A DNA stretch of 64,000 nucleotides from Linyphia triangularis (Eukaryota; Arthropoda; Arachnida; Araneae; Linyphiidae). The stretch is taken from assembly GCA_963978545.1 (NCBI GenBank), contig OZ021722.1:15380801-15444800 (forward strand), in the 5' to 3' direction. Position 1 is the first letter of the stretch. Every line of letters starts with the position of its first letter. Shown piece by piece: positions 37,734-50,627 of the stretch. The translations under genes and the position numbers were made by a program. The notes beneath the pieces were generated by a model. It was not told the origin of the DNA. It saw only the letters and a list, made by a program, of their open reading frames with translations, and made no database searches.

Positions 37734-39834
37734 CAACTTTAGACCCACTTCTTATTTAGTGAGTGTTATAAAATTCGAATAGGAGATTCTCCTATATATG
37801 AGCTTCAATATCACAAACCGGAAAAAATTTTGAAAATTTTACTTTTTGAAAAATAATTCATTGAACAGTCCGTCATGTGTTTTCAATGGCGAAATCTTAT
37901 TTTTGAGAAAATTGCACTTTTCGGAACAACTTTAGACCCACTTCTTATTTAGTGAGTGTTATAAAATTCAAATTCGAGATATATGAGCTTCAATATCACA
38001 AACCGGAAAAAATTTTGAAAATTTTACCTTTTGAACAATAATTCATTGAACAGTCCGCCATGTGTTTTCAATGGGGAAATTTTATTTTTGAGAAATTTGC
38101 ACATTTTGAACCAACTATAGACCCACTTCTTATTTAGTGAGTGTTATAAAATTGGAATTAGAGATTCTCCTATATATAAGCTTCAATATCACACACGGGA
38201 AAAAATTTTGAAAATTTTAATTTTTGAACAATTATTCATTGAATAGTCCACCATGTGTTTTCAATGGAGGAATTTTATTTTTTAGAAAATTGCACTTTTT
38301 GGAACAACTTTAGACCCACTTTTTATTTAGTGAGTGTTATATAATTGAAAATGGAGATTCTCCTATATATAAGCTTCAATATCACACAATGGAAAAAATT
38401 TTGAAAATTTTACTTTTTGAACAATAATTCATTGAACAGTCCGCCATGTGTTTTCAATGGGGAAATTTTATTTTTTAGAAAATTGCACTTTTTGGAGCAA
38501 CTTTAGACCCACTTCTTATTTAGTAAGTGTTATAAAATTGGAATTAGAGATTCTCCTATATATAAGCTTCAATATCACACACGGGAAAAAAATTTGAAAA
38601 TTTTAATTTTTGAACAATTATTCATTGAACAGTCCGTCATGTGTTTTCAATGGCGAAATCTTATTTTTGAGAAAATTGCACTTTTTGGAACAACTTTAGA
38701 CCCACTTCTTATTTAGTGAATGTTATAAAATTCAAATTCGAGATTCTCCTATATATGAGCTTCGATATCACAAACCAGAAAAAATTTTGAAAATTTTACT
38801 TTTTGAACAATAATTCATTGAACAGTCCGCCATGTGTTTTCAATGGCGAAATCTTATTTTTTAGAAAATTGCACTTTTTGGAACAACTTTAGACCCACTT
38901 CTTATTTAGTGAGTGTTATAAAATTCAAATTCGAGATTCTCCTATATATGAGCTTCAATATCACAAACCGGAAAAAATTTTGAAAATTTTACTTTTTGAA
39001 CAATAATTCATTGAACAGTCCGCCATGTGTTTTCAATGGGGAAATTTTATTTTTTAGAAAATTGCACTTTTTGGAGCAACTTTAGACCCACTTCTTATTT
39101 AGTAAGTGTTATAAAATTGGAATTAGAGATTCTCCTATATATAAGCTTCAATATCACACACGGGAAAAAATTTTGAAAATTTTAATTTTTGAACAATTAT
39201 TCATTGAACAGTCCGTCATGTGTTTTCAATGGCGAAATCTTATTTTTGAGAAAATTGCACTTTTTGGAACAACTTTAGACCCTCTTCTTATTTAGTGAGT
39301 GTTATAAAATTCAAATTCGAGATTCTCCTATATATGAGCTTCGATATCACAAACCGGAAAAAATTTTGAAAATTTTACTTTTTGAACAATAATTCATTGA
39401 ACAGTCCGCCATGTGTTTTCAATGGCGAAATCTTATTTTTTAGAAAATTGCACTTTTTGGAACAACTTTAGACCCACTTCTTATTTAGTGAGTGTTATAA
39501 AATTCAAATTCGAGATTCTCCTATATATGAGCTTCAATATCACAAACCGGAAAAATTTTTGAAAATTTTACTTTTTGAACAATAATTCATTGAACAGTCC
39601 GCCATGTGTTTTCAATGGAGAAATTTTATTTTTTAGAAAATTGCACTTTTTTGAACAACTTTAGACCCACTTTTTATTTAGTGAGTGTTATAAAATTGAA
39701 ATTGGATATTCTCCTATATATAAGCTTCAATATAACAAACGGGAAAAAAATTTGAAAATTTTAATTTTTGAACAATTATTCATTGAATAGTCCGCCATGT
39801 GATTTCAATGGGGAATTGTATTTTCGAGAAAATT
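37734..39834 (+). repeat. S run of 11 monomers (S24)
   Basis: 2,101 bp, the same length as S12, with the 8-bp deletion in monomer 2 near 37980. Private TTTAGTGAATGTT and AGACCCTCTTC. Confidence 0.95.
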
Positions 39835-40546
39835 GCTCAAATGCTTTCAAATTGCGAATTGCAGTTGGATATATGTTTTATAGTTATTCTTGTACCAAAT
39901 TTTAATTAAAAAAAAGTATTCTAAAAATAAAAAATTCAATTTTTAGAAAATCTTGAAATATTTCAGTTTTGAGTGCATTTGAATTGAAAATTTCATTTTT
40001 AACAAATGGTTCCAAATTGTGTTTTTTTTATTCAAAAACACATTAAAAATCAAACAAATTTCAAAATTTTGGCAAAAAAAATTATTTTTGAATAGCTCTA
40101 TGAGAAGTTGAAATTTTGAAACGGAAGCGCTCAGAAACTGTTTTGAGGCTTTATTTTACGTTGCATTGCTTCGATTTTGTGTACTAAAATAATATTTCAT
40201 GAGCAAATTGATGATCAGAAAGAAATCGGAAGATGACTTTTATTATCCTAGGCTACAAATTAAGGTTAAAATTCGAAAATTGAGAATTGGAAAATTGCCT
40301 AAGGATTGGCAAGTTTAATGTATATTCAAAGGGATATAAAGATTTTTTTGGCAATAACCGAATTTTGAGAAGTAAAATTTCATTTTAATAACCACTTGAA
40401 TGTGGAAATCGATTCGGATGACAATTTCTGTTACCCTAGTTGCAAAATGATTGTAAAATTTTGAAAATTTAGAAGTGTGAAATTTTCCTTACGGTTAACA
40501 TTTGAAAAATTTTAAACGAAAATTTTGAAAGTTCAATTTTTAGGAC
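39835..40546 (+). repeat. Linker L25 (type II)
   Basis: 712 bp, as L13 with private TTTTTAGAAAATC near 39950. Confidence 0.95.
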
Positions 40547-41304
40547 CAACTTTAGACCCACTTGTTATTTAGTGAGTGTTATAAAATTCGAATAGGAGAT
40601 TCTCCTACATATAAGCTTCAATATCACAAACCGGAAAAAATTTTGAAAATTTTACTTTTTGAACAATAATTCATTGAACAGTCCGCCATGTGTTTTCAAT
40701 GGGGAAATTTTATTTTTGAGAAAATTGCACATTTCGAACCAACTATAGACCCACTTCTTATTTAGTGAGTGTTATAAAATTCGAATAGGAGATTCTCCTA
40801 CATATAAGCTTCAATATCACAAACCGGAAAAAAATTTGAAAATTTTACTTTTTGAAAAATTATTCATTGAATAGTCCGTCATGTGTTTTCAATGGCGAAA
40901 TCTTATTTTTGAGAAAATTGCACTTTTTGGAACACATTTAGACCCACTTCTTATTTAGTGAGTGTTATAAAATTCAAATTCGAGATTCTCCTATATATGA
41001 GCTTCAATATCACAAAACGGAAAAAATTTTGAAAATTTTACTTTTTGAACAATAATTCATTGAACAGTCCGCCATGTGTTTTCAATGGGGAAATTTTATT
41101 TTTTAGAAAATTGCACTTTTTGGAACAACTTTAGATCCATTTTTTATTTAGTGAGTGTTATAAAATTGGAATTGGAGATTCTCCTATATATAAGATTTAA
41201 TATCACAAACGGGAAAAAATTTTGAAAATTTTCCTTTTTGAACAATTGTTCATTGAATAGTCCGCCATGTTATTTCAATGGGGAATTGTATTTTCGAGAA
41301 AATT
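40547..41304 (+). repeat. S run of 4 monomers (S25)
   Basis: 758 bp, partner of S13 with the same CTACATATAAGC and TATAAGATTTAATATC variants. Confidence 0.95.
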
Positions 41305-42014
41305 GCTCAAATGCTTTCAAATAGCGAATTGCAGTGGATATATGTTTTATAGTTATTCTTGTACCAAATTTTAATTAAAAAAAAGTATTCTAAAAATAAA
41401 AAATTCAATTTTTCGAAAATCTTGAAATATTTCAGTTTTGAGTGTATTTGAATGGAAAATTTCATTTTTAACAAATGGTTCCAAATTGGGTTTTTTTATT
41501 CAAAAACACATTAAAAATCAAACAAATTTCAAAATTTTGGCAAAAAAAACTATTTTTGAATAGCTCTATGAGAAGTTGAAATTTTGAAACGAAAGCACTC
41601 AGAAACTGTTTTGAGGCTTTATTTTACGTAGCATTGCTTCGATTTTGTGTACTAAAATAACATTTCATGAGCAAATTGATGATCAGAAAGAAATCGGAAG
41701 ATGACTTTTATTATCCTAGGCTACAAATTAAGGTTAAAATTCGAAAATTTAGAATTGGAAAATTGCCTAAGGATTGGCAAGTTTAATGTATATTCAAAGG
41801 GATATAAAGATTTTTTTGGCAATAACCGAATTTTGAGAAGTAAAATTTCATTTTAATAACCACTTGAATGTGGAAATCGATTCGGATGACAATTTCTGTT
41901 ACCCTAGTTGCAAAATGATTGTAAAATTTTGAAAATTCAGAAGTGTGTAATTTTCCATACTGTTAACATGGGAAAAATTTTAAACGAAAATTTTGAAAGT
42001 TCAATTTTTAGGAC
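41305..42014 (+). repeat. Linker L26 (type III)
   Basis: 710 bp, partner of L14 without its private ATCGATACGG. Confidence 0.95.
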
Positions 42015-42772
42015 CAACTTTAGACCCACTTCTTATTTAGTGAGTGTTATAAAATTCGAATAGGAGATTCTCCTATATATGAGCTTCAATATCACAAACC
42101 GGAAAAAATTTTGAAAATTTTACTTTTTGAAAAATAATTCATTGAACAGTCCGTCATGTGTTTTCAATGGGGAAATTTTATTTTTGAGAAATTTGCACAT
42201 TTTGAACCAACTATAGACCCACTTCTTATTTAGTGAGTGTTATAAAATTGGAATTGGAGATTCTCCTATATATAAGCTTCAATATCACACACCGGAAAAA
42301 AATTTGAAAATTTTACTTTTTGAACAATAATTCATTGAACAGTCCGCCATGTGTTTTCAATGGGGAAATTTTATTTTTTAGAAAATTGCACTTTTTGGAA
42401 CAACTTTAGACCCACTTCTTATTTAGTAAGTGTTATAAAATTGGAATTGGAGATTCTCCTATATATAAGCTTCAATATCACACACGGGAAAAAATTTTGA
42501 AAATTTTACTTTTTGAACAATTATTCATTGAATAGTCCACCATGTGTTTTCAATGGGGGAATTTTATTTTTTAGAAAATTGCACTTTTTGGAACAACTTT
42601 AGACCCACTTTTTATTTAGTGAGTGTTATAAAATTGAAAATGGAGACTCTCCTATATATAAGCTTCAATATCACAAACAGGAAAAAATTTTGAAAATTTT
42701 ACTTTTTGAACAATTATTCATTGAATAGTCCGCCATGTTATTTCAATGGGGAATTGTATTTTCAAGAAAATT
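42015..42772 (+). repeat. S run of 4 monomers (S26)
   Basis: 758 bp, partner of S14. Confidence 0.95.
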
Positions 42773-43485
42773 GCTCAAATGCTTTCAAATTGCGAATTGC
42801 AGTTGGATATATGTTTTATAATTATTCTTGTACCAAATTTTAATTAAAAAAAAAGTATTCTAAAAATAAAAAATTCAATTTTTCGAAAATCTTGAAATAT
42901 TTCAGTTTGGAGTGTATTTGAATGGAAAATTTCATTTTTAACAAATGGTTCCAAATTGTGTTTTTTTATTCAAAAACACATTAAAAATCAAACAAATTTC
43001 AAAATTTTAGCAAAAAAAAACTATTTTTGAATAGTTCTATGAGAAGGTGAAATTTTGAAACGAAAGCGCTCAGAAACTGTTTTGAGGCTTTATTTTACGT
43101 AGCATTGCTTCGATTTTGTGTACTAAAATAATATTTCATGAGCAAATTGATGATCAGAAAGAAATCGGAAGATTACTTGTATTATCCTAGGCTACAAGTT
43201 AAGGTTAAAATTCGAAATTTGAGAATTGGAAAATAGCCTATGGATTGGCAAGTTTAATGTATTTTCAAAGGGATATAAAGATTTTTTTGGCAATAACCGA
43301 ATTTTGAGAAGTAAAATTTCATTTTAATAACCACTTGAATGTGGAAATCGATTCGGATGACAATTTCTGTTACCATAGTCGCAAAATGATTGTAAAATTT
43401 TGAAAATTCAGAAGTGCTAAATTTTCCATACTGTTAACATGGGAAAAATTTTAAACCAAAATTGTGAAAGTTCAATTTTTAGGAC
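42773..43485 (+). repeat. Linker L27 (type IV)
   Basis: 713 bp, partner of L15 with one A fewer in the A-run. Confidence 0.95.
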
Positions 43486-43857
43486 CAACTTTAGACCCAC
43501 TTCTTATTTAGTGAGTGTTATAAAATTCGAATAGGAGATTCTCCTATATATGAGCTTCAATATCACAAACCGGAAAAAATTTTGAAAATATTCCTTTTTC
43601 AAAAATAATTCATTGAACAGTCCGTCATGTGTTTTCAATGGCGAAATCTTATTTTTGAGAAAATTGCACTTTTTGGAACAACTTTAGACCCACTTTTTAT
43701 TTAGTGAGTGTTATAAAATTGAAATTGGATATTCTCCTATATATAATCTTCAATATCACAAACGGGAAAAAATTTTGAAAATTTTAATTTTTGAACAATT
43801 ATTCATTGAATAGTCCGCCATGTGAATTCATTGGGGAATTGTATTTTCGAGAAAATT
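43486..43857 (+). repeat. S run of 2 monomers (S27)
   Basis: 372 bp, partner of S15, with TATATAATCTTC. Confidence 0.95.
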
Positions 43858-44567
43858 GCTCAAATGCTTTCAAATTACGAATTGCAGTTGGATATATGTT
43901 TTATAGTTATTCTTGTACCAAATTTTAATTAAAAAAAAGTATTCTAAAAATAAAAAATTCAATATTTCGAAAATCTTGAAATATTTCAGTTTTGAGTGTA
44001 TTTGAATGGAAAATTTCATTTTTAACAAATGGTTCCAAATTGTGTTTTTTTATTCAAAAACACATTAAAAATCAAACAAATTTCAAAATTTTGGCAAAAA
44101 AAACTATTTTTGAATAGCTCTATGAGAAGTTGAAATTTTGAAACGAAAGCGCTCAGAAACTGTTTTGAGGCTTTATTTTACGTAGCATTGCTTCGATTTT
44201 GTGTACTAAAATAACATTTCATGAGCAAATTGATGATCAGAAAGAAATCGGAAGATGACTTTTATTATCCTAGGCTACAAATTAAGGTTAAAAATCGAAA
44301 ATTGAGAATTGGAAAATTGCCTAAGGATTGGCAAGTTTAATGTATATTCAAAGGGATATAAAGATTTTTTGGCAATAACCGAATTTTGAGAAGTAAAATT
44401 TCATTTTAATAACCACTTGAATGTGGAAATCGATTCGGATGACAATTTCTGTTAGCCTAGTTGCAAAATGATTGTAAAATTTTGAAAATTCAGAAGTGTG
44501 TAATTTTCCATACTGTTAACATGGGAAAAATTTTAAACGAAAATTTTGAAAGTTCAATTTTTAGGAC
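43858..44567 (+). repeat. Linker L28 (type I)
   Basis: 710 bp, partner of L16 with GTTAGCCTAG. Confidence 0.95.
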
Positions 44568-46089
44568 CAACTTTAGACCCACTTCTTATTTAGTGAGTGT
44601 TATAAAATTCGAATAGGAGATTCTCCTATATATGAGCTTCAATATCACAAACCGGAAAAAATTTTGAAAATTTTACTTTTTGAAAAATAATTCATTGAAC
44701 AGTCCGTCATGTGTTTTCAATGGCGAAATCTTATTTTTGAGAAAATTGCACTTTTCGGAACAACTTTAGACCCACTTCTTATTTAGTGAAAGTTATAAAA
44801 TTCAAATTCGAGATATATGAGCTTCAATATCACAAACCGGAAAGAATTTTGAAAATTTTACCTTTTGAACAATATTTCATTGAACAGTCCGCCATGTGTT
44901 TTCAATGGGGAAATTTTATTTTTGAGAAATTTGCACATTTTGAACCAACTATAGACCCACTTCTTATTTAGTGAGTGTTATAAAATTGGAATTAGAGATT
45001 CTCCTATATATAAGCTTCAATATCACACACGGGAAAAAATTTTGAAAATTTTAATTTTTGAACAATTATTCATTGAATAGTCCACCATGTGTTTTCAATG
45101 GGGGAATTTTATTTTTTAGAAAATTGCACTTTTTGGAACAACTTTAGACCCACTTTTTATTTAGTGAGTGTTATAAAATTCAAATTCGAGATTCTCCTAT
45201 ATATGAGCTTCGATATCACAAACCGGAAAAAATTTTGAAAATTTTACTTTTTGAACAATAATTCATTGAACAGTCCGCCATGTGTTTTCAATGGGGAAAT
45301 TTTATTTTTTAGAAAATTGCACATTTCGAACCAACTATAGACCCACTTCTTATTTAGTGAGTGTTATAAAATTCGAATAGGAGATTCTCCTACATATAAG
45401 CTTCAATATCACAAACCGGAAAAAAATTTGAAAATTTTACTTTTTGAAAAATTATTCATTGAATAGTCCGTCATGTGTTTTCAATGGCGAAATCTTATTT
45501 TTGAGAAAATTGCACTTTTTGGAACACATTTAGACCCACTTCTTATTTAGTGAGTGTTATAAAATTCAAATTCGAGATTCTCCTATATATGAGCTTCAAT
45601 ATCACAAAACGGAAAAATTTTTGAAAATTTTACTTTTTGATCAATAATTCATTGAACAGTCCGCCATGTGTTTTCAATGGGGAAATTTTATTTTTTAGAA
45701 AATTGCACTTTTTGGAACAACTTTAGACCCACTTCTTATTTAGTGAGTGTTATAAAATTCAAATTCGAGATTCTCCTATATATGAGCTTCAATATCACAA
45801 ACCGGAAAAAATTTTGAAAATTTTACTTTTTGAAAAATAATTCAATGAACAGTCCGTCATGTGTATTCAATGGCGAAATCTTATTTTTGAGAAAATTGCA
45901 CTTTTTGGAACAACTTTAGACCCATTTTTTATTTAGTGAGTGTTATAAAATTGAAATTGGATATTCTCCTATATATAAGCTTCAATATCACAAACGGGAA
46001 AAAATTTTGAAAATTTTAATTTTTGAACAATTATTCATTGAATAGTCCGCCATGTGAATTCATTGGGGAATTGTATTTTCGAGAAAATT
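44568..46089 (+). repeat. S run of 8 monomers (S28)
   Basis: 1,522 bp with the 8-bp deletion in monomer 2 near 44814 and private TTTAGTGAAAGTTAT. One monomer more than S16, in the stretch around 45060-45300. Confidence 0.94.
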
Positions 46090-46799
46090 GCTCAAATGCT
46101 TTCAAATTGCGAATTGCAGTTGGATATATGTTTTATAGTTATTCTTGTACCAAATTTTAATTAAAAAAAGTATTCTAAAAATAAAAAATTCAATTTTTCG
46201 AAAATCTTGAAATATTTCAGTTTTGAGTGTATTTGAATGGAAAATTTCATTTTTAACAAATGGTTCCAAATTGTGTTTTTTTATTCAAAAACACATTAAA
46301 AATCAAACAAATTTCAAAATTTTGGCAAAAAAAACTATTTTTGAATAGCTCTATGAGAAGTTGAAATTTTGAAACGAAAGCGCTCAGAAACTGTTTTGAG
46401 GCTTTATTTTACGTAGCATTGCTTCGATTTTGTGTACTAAAATAATATTTCATGAGCAAATTGATGATCAGAAAGAAATCAGGAGATGACTTTTATTATC
46501 CTAGGCTAAAAATTAAGGTTAAAAATCGAAAATTGAGAATTGGAAAATTGCCTAAGGATTGGCAAGTTTAATGTATATTCAAAGGGATATAAAGATTTTT
46601 TTGGCAATAACCGAATTTTGAGAAGTAAAATTTCATTTTAATAACCACTTGAATGTGGAAATCGATTCGGATGACAATATCTGTTACCCTAGTTGCAAAA
46701 TGATTGTAAAATTTTGAAAATTTAGAAGTGTGAAATTTTCCATACTGTTAACATGGGAAAAATTTTAAACGAAAATTTTGAAAGTTCAGTTTTTAGGAC
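46090..46799 (+). repeat. Linker L29 (type II')
   Basis: 710 bp, partner of L17 with AAATCAGGAGATG and the shortened A-run. Confidence 0.95.
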
Positions 46800-47364
46800 C
46801 AACTTTAGACCCACTTTTTATTTAGTGAGTGTTATAAAATTCGAATAGGAGATTTTCCTATATATGAGCTTCAATATCACAAACCGGAAAAAATTTTGAA
46901 AATTTTACTTTTTGAACAATAATTCATTGAACAGTCCGCCATGTGTTTTCAATGGGGAAATATTATTTTTGAGAAAATTGCACATTTCGAACCAACTATA
47001 GACCCACTTCTTATTTAGTGAGTGTTATAAAATTCGAATAGGAGATTCTCCTACATATAAGCTTCAATATCACAAACCGGAAAAAAATTTGAAAATTTTA
47101 CTTTTTGAACAATAATTCATTGAACAGTCCGCCATGTGTTTTCAATGGGGAAATTTTATTTTTTAGAAAATTGCACTTTTTGGAACAACTTTAGATCCAT
47201 TTTTTATTTAGTGAGTGTTATAAAATTGGAATTGGAGATTCTGCTATATATAAGATTTAATATCACAAACGGGAAAAAATTTTGAAAATTTTCCTTTTTG
47301 AACAATTGTTCATTGAATAGTCCGCCATGTTATTTCAATGGGGAATTGTATTTTCGAGAAAATT
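46800..47364 (+). repeat. S run of 3 monomers (S29)
   Basis: 565 bp, one monomer fewer than S17; the loss is near 47100. Private ATTCTGCTATATA breaks the palindrome in the last monomer. Confidence 0.95.
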
Positions 47365-48074
47365 GCTCAAATGCTTTCAAATAGCGAATTGCAGTGGATA
47401 TATGTTTTATAGTTATTCTTGTAAGAAATTTTAATTAAAAAAAAGTATTCTAAAAATAAAAAATTCAATTTTTCGAAAATCTTGAAATATTTCAGTTTTG
47501 AGTGTATTTGAATGGAAAATTTCATTTTTAACAAATGGTTCCAAATTGGGTTTTTTTATTCAAAAACACATTAAAAATCAAACAAATTTCAAAATTTTAG
47601 CAAAAAAAACTATTTTTGAATAGCTCTATGAGAAGTTGAAATTTTGAAACGAAAGCACTCAGAAACTGTTTTGAGGCTTTATTTTACGTAGCATTGCTTC
47701 GATTTTGTGTACTAAAATAACATTTCATGAGCAAATTGATGATCAGAAAGAAATCTTAAGATGACTTTTATTATCCTAGGCTACAAATTAAGGTTAAAAT
47801 TCGAAAATTTAGAATTGGAAAATTGCCTAAGGATTGGCAAGTTTAATGTATATTCAAAGGGATATAAAGATTTTTTTGGCAATAACCGAATTTTGAGAAG
47901 TAAAATTTCATTTTAATAACCACTTGAATGTGGAAATCGATTCGGATGACAATTTCTGTTACCCTAGTTGCAAAATGATTGTAAAATTTTGAAAATTCAG
48001 AAGTGTGTAATTTTCCATACTGTTAACATGGGAAAAATTTTAAACGAAAATTTTGAAAGTTCAATTTTTAGGAC
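47365..48074 (+). repeat. Linker L30 (type III)
   Basis: 710 bp, partner of L18 with CTTGTAAGAAATTTT and AAATCTTAAGATG. Confidence 0.95.
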
Positions 48075-48832
48075 CAACTTTAGACCCACTTCTTATTTAG
48101 TGAGTGTTATAAAATTCGAATAGGAGATTCTCCTATATATGAGCTTCAATATCACAAACCGGAAAAAATTTTGAAAATTTTACTTTTTGAAAAATAATTC
48201 ATTGAACAGTCCGTCATGTGTTTTCAATGGGGAAATTTTATTTTTGAGAAATTTGCACATTTTGAACCAACTATAGACCCACTTCTTATTTAGTGAGTGT
48301 TATAAAATTGGAATTGGAGATTCTCCTATATATAAGCTTCAATATCACACACCGGAAAAAAATTTGAAAATTTTACTTTTTGAACAATAATTCATTGAAC
48401 AGTCCGCCATGTGTTTTCAATGGGGAAATTTTATTTTTTAGAAAATTGCACTTTTTGGAACAACTTTAGACCCACTTCTTATTTAGTAAGTGTTATAAAA
48501 TTGGAATTGGAGATTCTCCTATATATAAGCTTCAATATCACACACGGGAAAAAATTTTGAAAATTTTACTTTTTGAACAATTATTCATTGAATAGTCCAC
48601 CATGTGTTTTCAACGGGGGAATTTTATTTTTTAGAAAATTGCACTTTTTGGAACAACTTTAGACCCACTTTTTATTTAGTGAGTGTTATAAAATTAAAAA
48701 TGGAGACTCTCCTATATATAAGCTTCAATATCACAAACAGGAAAAAATTTTGAAAATTTTACTTTTTGAACAATTATTCATTGAATAGTCCGCCATGTTA
48801 TTTCAATGGGGAATTGTATTTTCAAGAAAATT
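48075..48832 (+). repeat. S run of 4 monomers (S30)
   Basis: 758 bp, partner of S18 with TTTTCAACGGGGG. Confidence 0.95.
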
Positions 48833-49545
48833 GCTCAAATGCTTTCAAATTGCGAATTGCAGTTGGATATATGTTTTATAATTATTCTTGTACCAAATTT
48901 TAATTAAAAAAAAAGTATTCTAAAAATAAAAAATTCAATTTTTCGAAAATCTTGAAATATTTCAGTTTGGAGTGTATTTGAATGGAAAATTTCATTTTTA
49001 ACAAATTGTTCCAAATTGTGTTTTTTTATTCAAAAACACATTAAAAATCAAACAAATTTCAAAATTTTAGCAAAAAAAAACTATTTTTGAATAGTTCTAT
49101 GATAAGGTGAAATTTTGAAACGAAAGCGCTCAGAAACTGTTTTGAGGCTTTATTTTACGTAGCATTGCTTCGATTTTGTGTACTAAAATAATATTTCATG
49201 AGCAAATTGATGATCAGAAAGAAATCGGAAGATTACTTGTATTATCCTAGGCTGCAAGTTAAGGTTAAAATTCGAAATTTGAGAATTGGAAAATAGCCTA
49301 TGGATTGGCAAGTTTAATGTATTTTCAAAGGGATATAAAGATTTTTTTGGCAATAACCGAATTTTGAGAAGTAAAATTTCATTTTAATAACCACTTGAAT
49401 GTGGAAATCGATTCGGATGACAATTTCTGTTACCATAGTCGCAAAATGATTGTAAAATTTTGAAAATTCAGAAGTGCTAAATTTTCCATACTGTTAACAT
49501 GGGAAAAATTTTAAACCAAAATTGTGAAAGTTCAATTTTTAGGAC
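48833..49545 (+). repeat. Linker L31 (type IV)
   Basis: 713 bp, partner of L19; private GGCTGCAAGTT near 49250. Confidence 0.95.
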
Positions 49546-49917
49546 CAACTTTAGACCCACTTCTTATTTAGTGAGTGTTATAAAATTCGAATAGGAGATT
49601 CTCCTATATATGAGCTTCAATATCACAAACCGGAAAAAATTTTGAAAATATTCCTTTTTCAAAAATAATTCATTGAACAGTCCGTCATGTGTTTTCAATG
49701 GCGAAATCTTATTTTTGAGAAAATTGCACTTTTTGGAACAACTTTAGACCCACTTTTTATTTAGTGAGTGTTATAAAATTGAAATTGGATATTCTCCTAT
49801 ATATAATCTTCAATATCACAAACGGGAAAAAATTTTGAAAATTTTAATTTTTGAACAATTATTCATTGAATAGTCCGCCATGTGAATTCATTGGGGAATT
49901 GTATTTTCGAGAAAATT
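49546..49917 (+). repeat. S run of 2 monomers (S31)
   Basis: 372 bp; lacks the duplicated monomer of S19. Confidence 0.95.
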
Positions 49918-50627
49918 GCTCAAATGCTTTCAAATTACGAATTGCAGTTGGATATATGTTTTATAGTTATTCTTGTACCAAATTTTAATTAAAAAAAAGT
50001 ATTCTAAAAATAAAAAATTCAATATTTCGAAAATCTTGAAATATTTCAGTTTTGAGTGTATTTGAATGGAAAATTTCATTTTTAACAAATGGTTCCAAAT
50101 TGTGTTTTTTTATTCAAAAACACATTAAAAATCAAACAAATTTCAAAATTTTGGCAAAAAAAACTATTTTTGAATAGCTCTATGAGAAGTTGAAATTTTG
50201 AAACGAAAGCGCTCAGAAACTGTTTTGAGGCTTTATTTTACGTAGCATTGCTTCGATTTTGTGTACTAAAATAACATTTCATGAGCAAATTGATGATCAG
50301 AAAGAAATCGGAAGATGACTTTTATTATCCTAGGCTACAAATTAAGGTTAAAAATCGAAAATTGAGAATTGGAAAATTGCCTAAGGATTGGCAAGTTTAA
50401 TGTATATTCAAAGGGATATAAAGATTTTTTGGCAATAACCGAATTTTGAGAAGTAAAATTTCATTTTAATAACCACTTGAATGTGGAAATCGATTCGGAT
50501 GACAATTTCTGTTACCCTAGTTGCAAAATGATTGTAAAATTTTGAAAATTCAGAAGTGTGTAATTTTCCATACTGTTAACATGGGAAAAATTTTAAACGA
50601 AAATTTTGAAAGTTCAATTTTTAGGAC
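49918..50627 (+). repeat. Linker L32 (type I)
   Basis: 710 bp, partner of L20; the last type I linker in the window. Confidence 0.95.

Larger units (their letters stand above)
37024..43857 (+). repeat. Four-linker set alpha (L24-L27), copy B
   Basis: Monomer counts 11, 4, 4, 2, the same as the alpha set at 16913; 6,834 bp against 6,835 bp. GGCTAAAAATTAAGG is shared between L24 and L12. Confidence 0.9.
43858..49917 (+). repeat. Four-linker set beta (L28-L31), copy B
   Basis: Monomer counts 8, 3, 4, 2 against 7, 4, 4, 3 in copy A; 6,060 bp. All beta diagnostic variants are present, so the count differences are later in-register gains and losses of single monomers. Confidence 0.9.
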
